Below are positions 5,542 to 9,149 of a stretch of 9,149 nt of DNA, piece by piece. The notes beneath the pieces are model-generated. The model worked only from the letters and a program-made list of their open reading frames with translations, was not told the DNA's origin and ran no database searches. The number at the start of each line of letters is the position of its first letter. Positions within the stretch are counted from its first letter, which is position 1. The translations under genes were made by a program, and so were the position numbers. Location of the stretch: contig PMMV01000015.1 of the NCBI GenBank assembly GCA_003162115.1, positions 1-9,149 of the forward strand, in the 5' to 3' direction. The stretch comes from Methanobacterium sp. (GTDB lineage: Archaea; Methanobacteriota; Methanobacteria; Methanobacteriales; Methanobacteriaceae).

Positions 5542-7308
5542 ATGTCCAGAGAAAGGATAATGATCTTAACAGATGATAATAGTTATAAGAATAATCTTAT
5601 TAATAAACTAAAATCATGGGATTACATTACTTGCACTTATTCAATTAAATCCCCTGTTGTACCAGAATCCACCGGGATCAAACCTGATTTAATTATAATG
5701 GATTTAACCCATAATAGAGAGATAAATGGTCTGAGTGTGGGTGTTGATGTAATAAAAAAATTTGATGCGCCGTTAATTTATTTATCCAATGATAGGCTTG
5801 AGAGAATGGATGATACAATATCAACCAAACCATATACTTACATATTAAAACCATTCAATGATAACGAGCTCAAATTAGCTGTTGAAATGGCCCTTTACCA
5901 ACAAACTGATAAAAAGTTAAAGGCTGATGAAGCAAATTTCAGATTTCTCTACGACCATTCCCCAATTCCTTACCATTCTCTTGACAGTGAGGGACATATA
6001 CTGGAAGTCAATGAATCATGGCTATCAAAACTTGGATACAAACGTCATAATGTTATAGGACGATGGTTTGCGGATTTCCTTGCCCCAGAATATATTAAAT
6101 CTTTTGAAGAGAATTTTTCCAAGCTCCAAGAGGACGGAGAGACATTTGCAGTTAACTTTGAAATGATCTACAAAAATGGAAACAGAATAAATGTTACAAT
6201 TGACTGCAAGGCGGAATACAATCAAGATGGAACTTTCAAACAGACTCATTGCGTATTTATAGATATTACAGAACAAAGAAAAGCTCAAGAAGCACTTAAA
6301 GAATCGGAACAATATTATAAAACTATTTTTGAGAACACAGGCACTGCAACTGTCATAGTAGAGAAAGATAATACCATATCCCTTATTAACACCGAGTTTG
6401 AAAAACTATACGGCTATAATAAGGAGGATATTGAGGGTAAAATGGAATGGCACCAATTTGTTCTTGAGAAATACCATCCAGTGATGGACAAATACCATAA
6501 AACACGCAGAAAAAATCCCGAATCAGTACCCCGAAACTATGAATTCGACATCATAGATAGCAAAGGCACATTAAAAAATATATTCGCTACCATAGCCATA
6601 ATACCAGGAACTGGAAAAAGTTTGGTATCCCTTCAAGATATTACCGACCGTAATAAAACTGAAAACCAGCTTAAAACCTCCCTTAAAGATAAGGACATGC
6701 TCCTGCGTGAGATACACCATAGGGTAAAAAATAATTTACAAATAATCTCAAGTCTTTTAAACCTACAATCCCGATATATAAAGGATGTAGATGCACTGGA
6801 TATATTCGCCGAAAGCCAGAACAGAGTCAGATCAATGGCAATAATACATGAAAAGCTCTACAACTCAGAGAGTATGTCTGAAATAGATTTTGGAGAATAT
6901 ATATCCGATCTAACAGAAAGTTTATTCTACAATTACCGCGTTAACCCTTCAAGAATTAGTCTGAAGAAAAATATGGATGAAATATACTTTGACGTCGACA
7001 CAGCTATACCATGCGGACTCATAGTAAACGAATTAATAACCAACTGCCTAAAACATGCTTTCCCAGGCGATGATAAGGGTGAAATTTGTATTGAACTATT
7101 AAAAACAGATGATAAACATGTTTTGAACGTTAAAGATAATGGAGTAGGATTTCCAGAAGATATAGACTTTAAGAACACAAAATCTCTGGGTTTACAACTT
7201 GTAAATAATCTTGTAAGCCAGGTTGATGGTACAATAGAATTAGACGGCAGTAATGGATCTAGTTTCAATATTATATTTAAGGAATTGGAGTACAAGAAGC
7301 GTGTGTAA
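5542..7308 (+). CDS. Soluble sensor histidine kinase: receiver-PAS-PAS-HisKA_2-HATPase
   Basis: A 588-residue cytoplasmic signalling protein without membrane segments. The receiver-like domain (about 5-120) keeps its acidic pair (Asp11, Asp12), the phospho-acceptor Asp54 in IIMDLT, Ser82 and Lys103 in ILKPF, so phosphotransfer looks possible. Two PAS domains follow (about 131-247 and 257-372), each ending in a DIT motif (DITEQRK, DITDRNK). The kinase core is of the HisKA_2 type, with the H-box EIHHRVKNNLQIISSLLNLQ (phospho-His at 392/393, most likely 393). The ATPase has an N-box NELITNCLKHAF (496-507), G1 DNGVGFP (532-538) and G2 SLGLQLVNNLV (548-558). The stimulus is unknown; PAS domains could bind a ligand or redox cofactor. 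No separate response regulator is adjacent. The ATG lacks a clear Shine-Dalgarno; an in-frame ATG at residue 7 is possible. The msrA gene follows after 72 bp. Confidence 0.92.
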   Translation: MSRERIMILTDDNSYKNNLINKLKSWDYITCTYSIKSPVVPESTGIKPDLIIMDLTHNREINGLSVGVDVIKKFDAPLIYLSNDRLERMDDTISTKPYTYILKPFNDNELKLAVEMALYQQTDKKLKADEANFRFLYDHSPIPYHSLDSEGHILEVNESWLSKLGYKRHNVIGRWFADFLAPEYIKSFEENFSKLQEDGETFAVNFEMIYKNGNRINVTIDCKAEYNQDGTFKQTHCVFIDITEQRKAQEALKESEQYYKTIFENTGTATVIVEKDNTISLINTEFEKLYGYNKEDIEGKMEWHQFVLEKYHPVMDKYHKTRRKNPESVPRNYEFDIIDSKGTLKNIFATIAIIPGTGKSLVSLQDITDRNKTENQLKTSLKDKDMLLREIHHRVKNNLQIISSLLNLQSRYIKDVDALDIFAESQNRVRSMAIIHEKLYNSESMSEIDFGEYISDLTESLFYNYRVNPSRISLKKNMDEIYFDVDTAIPCGLIVNELITNCLKHAFPGDDKGEICIELLKTDDKHVLNVKDNGVGFPEDIDFKNTKSLGLQLVNNLVSQVDGTIELDGSNGSSFNIIFKELEYKKRV

Positions 7309-7367
7309 AAGTTTTCAATGTATGAACTACAAATGTACTAGTGTAGTAAATATTTGAAAATTTTGAT

Positions 7368-7373
7368 AGGTGA
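7368..7373 (+). promoter_or_regulatory. Shine-Dalgarno AGGTGA fixing the msrA start
   Basis: AGGTGA, close to the archaeal consensus GGAGGTGA, lies 7 nt before the ATG at 7381. This spacing supports that ATG rather than an in-frame TTG at 7354, which lies upstream of the site and would add nine residues not expected in the family. Confidence 0.75.
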
Positions 7374-7380
7374 TTTCTTT

Positions 7381-7869
7381 ATGGCTCAAGAAGAAAAATA
7401 TGAAACCGCAAGTTTTGCAGCTGGCTGTTTCTGGGGAGTTGAAGCAGCTTTTCGAGAATTAAAGGGTGTTAAATCCACAATGGTTGGATATATGGGGGGA
7501 CATACGGAAAACCCGACTTATGGTGATGTATGTTCAGGAACTACTGGACATGCAGAAACAGTGCAAGTGATCTTTGACCCGTCCAAGATATCGTATGAAA
7601 AATTATTGGAAACCTTCTGGAATAAACACGATCCAACTACAAAAAATAGGCAAGGACCCGATGTAGGATCACAGTATAGGTCTATTATTTTCTACCACAG
7701 TGAGAAACAGAAAAACCTAGCAGTTGCATCTAAGAATAAACTCGAAGCATCAGGTAAATATAAAGATCCGATTGTAACAGAAATTATCCCAGCACCCACC
7801 TTTTATCCTGCAGAAGATTATCATCAGAAATACCTTGAAAAGAGGGGCAGGAAATTCTGTGGAATCTGA
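7381..7869 (+). CDS. msrA: Peptide methionine (S)-S-oxide reductase
   Basis: MsrA reduces the S epimer of methionine sulfoxide in proteins or as free amino acid, repairing oxidative damage in the cytoplasm. The 162-residue product has the catalytic motif [12 protein letters not shown] with Cys16 as nucleophile and Phe17/Trp18 in the substrate pocket. It also has the family stretch [25 protein letters not shown] (35-59, with Glu59) and the segment HDPTT then [15 protein letters not shown] (83-105, with Asp94). [10 protein letters not shown] (143-152) is near the C-terminus. Cys160 in the tail (KFCGI) is the best candidate for the resolving cysteine, Cys51 being the other. Length is normal for a single-domain MsrA. 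The start is chosen from AGGTGA 7 nt upstream. No msrB is adjacent. It lies 72 bp after the kinase gene on the same strand, and co-transcription is possible because I see no terminator between them. Confidence 0.95.
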   Translation: MAQEEKYETASFAAGCFWGVEAAFRELKGVKSTMVGYMGGHTENPTYGDVCSGTTGHAETVQVIFDPSKISYEKLLETFWNKHDPTTKNRQGPDVGSQYRSIIFYHSEKQKNLAVASKNKLEASGKYKDPIVTEIIPAPTFYPAEDYHQKYLEKRGRKFCGI

Positions 7870-7881
7870 TCTGATATCAAA

Positions 7882-7896
7882 TTTTTTATATTTTTT
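7882..7896 (+). terminator. Double T6 tract after msrA
   Basis: Thirteen bases after the msrA stop there are two runs of six T separated by ATA. T-rich stretches of this kind are typical archaeal termination sites. A weak pairing TCAAA/TTTGA spans the tracts, but no strong hairpin is needed for archaeal termination. It also separates msrA from the convergent gene. Confidence 0.55.
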
Positions 7897-7932
7897 GAAG
7901 TGAAATCTGATTGTTAAAGAAATTAATCTAAA

Positions 7933-8631
7933 CTATTCTATTTTCAATAGATGAATTAGATTTTCTAGGTAACTTCTAGTTACAAATCTTGGTGGAATAC
8001 TTCGCTGTATCGAGCCAGAAATTCCTAGAAGTTCCTCCATATCAGAAGAAACTGCATGATAACATCTTCCAATTTTATTTAACTTCTTATTACTGATTAA
8101 AACTGCTTTTTTTAATAATTTACTTGAATTATCATGACCTTTTACTATTACAAGTTTATCAAGACTATCTGATTTAATATGGGAGTTGTTACTGTGGATT
8201 TCACAGTTGTACATTTTTTCTTCTGTGTTGAGTTCACTGAAATCGACTACCTTATCAACCTTGAAGTATCCAATAATGTAAAGGCCTTCTTTGTGTATCT
8301 GGTTTTTATAGGGTGTTAAACCTGCATAAAAAACTAGCAGATCACCTTTTTCCAGTTTTAAAAGATAATTTCTTTTAACTGTCTGGTCACCGTAGGTGAA
8401 GGTTTCAAATTCCGGGTCGAAGTGTAGCTTCCTATCTTTTATTTTTTTTGGAAGGTACTGAGTGAAATATTTTTCATTCAATCCTTTGGTGTTACTGAAG
8501 GTCTTTTTCTCTAATGTGTTTATATTTTTTTCTGATAATGGGATATATTCGAAGCTTCCATCGGTAAAGATGGGTGCTAGAGCACCATCCGTTCCCTTAT
8601 CAATTCCAACCCTAAGGAGCATTGCTTTCAT
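7933..8631 (-). CDS. Conserved protein resembling Nmad3 (nucleotide modification associated domain 3)
   Basis: A 232-residue soluble protein of unknown function. The N-terminus MKAMLLRVGIDKGTDGALAPIFTDGSFEYIPLSE matches my memory of the Nmad3 family, which opens with a strand, RVGID, a G-rich turn, then PIF-DG-FEYIP. That family was named because members occur beside base-modifying enzymes in phage and mobile loci; its biochemical role is not established. Other visible parts are a GDLLVFYAGL turn (about 97-106), an adjacent LYIIGYFKVDKVVDF strand pair (about 117-131) as in small-molecule or base-binding beta folds, and a C-terminal SGSIQRSIPPRF segment. No modification enzyme lies next to it here. 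An in-frame GTG at 8640 would add three residues. I prefer the ATG at 8631 because it gives the family-like MKA start and has a weak GTGA upstream. The assignment is from pattern memory and could be wrong. Confidence 0.6.
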   Translation of the reverse strand: MKAMLLRVGIDKGTDGALAPIFTDGSFEYIPLSEKNINTLEKKTFSNTKGLNEKYFTQYLPKKIKDRKLHFDPEFETFTYGDQTVKRNYLLKLEKGDLLVFYAGLTPYKNQIHKEGLYIIGYFKVDKVVDFSELNTEEKMYNCEIHSNNSHIKSDSLDKLVIVKGHDNSSKLLKKAVLISNKKLNKIGRCYHAVSSDMEELLGISGSIQRSIPPRFVTRSYLENLIHLLKIE

Positions 8632-8681
8632 TTTTTTCACAAATTAATTTTAATTATCAACTGTATTAGGAAAAGATCTTC

Positions 8682-8689
8682 TTATAGTA
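8682..8689 (-). promoter_or_regulatory. Possible TATA box for the Nmad3-like gene
   Basis: On the minus strand this reads TACTATAA, about 55 bp upstream of the ATG at 8631, giving a predicted start near 8661 and a leader of about 30 nt. The same 120-bp gap must hold the promoter of the divergent thioesterase gene; plus-strand A/T stretches at 8695-8710 and 8721-8730 are candidates. Weak evidence, composition and spacing only. Confidence 0.3.
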
Positions 8690-8751
8690 TGGTAATAATT
8701 ATATTATTTAATCCCAATAGAATATATTAAAACTTTAGTTGGTGTTCAGAT

Positions 8752-9149
8752 TTGTTGGAAATAGAAACTATTAAAAAATTTTTTAAGGGCGACAGGCTAG
8801 CTGAATATCTTGGAATTGAACTAGTTGGAGTATCAATGGGAAAAGCAGTTGCGAGGATGGAAATTAGGGAAGAACACCTCAATGGGATCGGAACTGTTCA
8901 TGGCGGGGCCATATTTACACTAGCTGACTTCGCATTTGCTGTTGCAGCTAATTCCCATGGAAGAGTAACAGTTGCAATTAACGTAAACATATCATTTATG
9001 AAGGCTTCAAGAAATGGTACATTAACTGCTGTAGCTAATGAAATCTCTTTAAACCCAAAGATAGCCACCTATACAGTAAATATTTGTAACGATGATGGAG
9101 AGCTTATAGCTATATTTCAGGGATTAGCCTATAGAAAAAGGGATAAAAT
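8752..9149 (+). CDS. PaaI-type hotdog-fold thioesterase (3' end cut by window)
   Basis: An open frame of 132 codons running off the window end, with a clear hotdog-fold acyl-CoA thioesterase signature. After a short N-terminal helix (LAEYLGIELVGV) comes HLNGIGTVHGGAIFTLADFAFAVAANS. Asn44, His50-Gly51-Gly52 and Asp59 correspond in spacing to the catalytic Asn, HGG and Asp of Escherichia coli PaaI. Strands VTVAINVNISFMKAS, GTLTAVANEIS and ATYTVNICNDDGELIAIFQGLAYRK complete the fold, so only a few residues are probably missing. There is no early ATG. GGTG at 8741-8744 lies 7 nt before TTG 8752, which I take as start; the next TTG (8755) is possible. The first ATG (8836) would remove the conserved helix. 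The true substrate is unknown; an aromatic or short acyl-CoA is the family expectation. Divergent from the Nmad3-like gene. Confidence 0.88.
   Translation, partial: MLEIETIKKFFKGDRLAEYLGIELVGVSMGKAVARMEIREEHLNGIGTVHGGAIFTLADFAFAVAANSHGRVTVAINVNISFMKASRNGTLTAVANEISLNPKIATYTVNICNDDGELIAIFQGLAYRKRDK

Noticed and set aside
6025..7295. Minus-strand open frames inside the kinase gene (6025-6312 and 6933-7295)
   Set aside because: They are antisense to the PAS and ATPase domains, with no independent support such as a ribosome binding site or family match.
7354..7380. TTG at 7354 as the msrA start
   Set aside because: AGGTGA at 7368-7373 lies after this codon and is correctly spaced for ATG 7381; the added residues are not typical of MsrA.
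8462..8647. Plus-strand 61-codon open frame over the start of the Nmad3-like gene
   Set aside because: It is antisense to the conserved N-terminus of that gene and has no family resemblance.
1..9149. CRISPR array, insertion sequence, tRNA or a multi-gene defence island
   Set aside because: Scanning both strands showed no regularly spaced repeats, transposase signature, terminal inverted repeats with target duplications, or tRNA-like cloverleaf; the genes are ordinary chromosomal families apart from the Nmad3-like one.

Overview
The window reads as a euryarchaeal methanogen chromosome segment, most likely order Methanobacteriales (Methanobacterium-like). The reasons are an AqpM-type archaeal aquaporin, AT-rich DNA with TATA-box-like promoters, T-run terminators, a sequon-rich archaeal-type lipoprotein, and a soluble receiver-PAS-PAS-HisKA_2 kinase. 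The assignment rests on recognised protein families only; no rRNA or other taxonomic marker is present. Genes are mostly single transcription units in alternating orientation, and I see no operons, tRNAs, insertion sequences, CRISPR arrays or phage genes.

Layout. Positions 1-461 hold the C-terminal part of an aquaporin (AqpM type), closed by a T-run/hairpin terminator. Positions 549-1805 are the most interesting part: an archaeal TATA box, then a fluoride riboswitch (crcB motif) aptamer at 584-634, then a CPA-type cation/proton antiporter at 663-1805. The 3' strand of the aptamer (CTCCTAC, 628-634) is perfectly complementary to GTAGGAG (648-654), which contains the Shine-Dalgarno sequence of the antiporter. 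This predicts a translational ON switch: fluoride binding holds the 3' strand in the aptamer and frees the ribosome binding site. The antiporter has a Thr-Asp pair where relatives usually have Asp-Asp or Asn-Asp.

Positions 1900-2464 (minus) encode a small secreted PsbP-like lipoprotein with ten N-glycosylation sequons and a clear hairpin/T-tract terminator. It is divergent from an HhH plus RNase H-like (YprB-type) exonuclease at 2600-3553. That gene converges on a family X DNA polymerase with a PHP domain (3650-5356, minus). A 160-bp divergent promoter region then leads to a soluble receiver-PAS-PAS-histidine kinase (5542-7308); a perfect inverted repeat sits just behind its TATA box. MsrA follows (7381-7869), then a convergent Nmad3-like protein of unknown function (7933-8631), and finally a PaaI-type hotdog thioesterase that starts at TTG and runs off the window end (8752-9149).

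Functionally the window mixes membrane transport and ion stress (aquaporin, fluoride-controlled antiporter), DNA repair (RNase H-like exonuclease, PolX), oxidative damage repair (MsrA) and signalling. No gene cluster here forms an obvious multi-gene defence or biosynthetic system. The one well-supported unusual unit is the riboswitch and antiporter pair.
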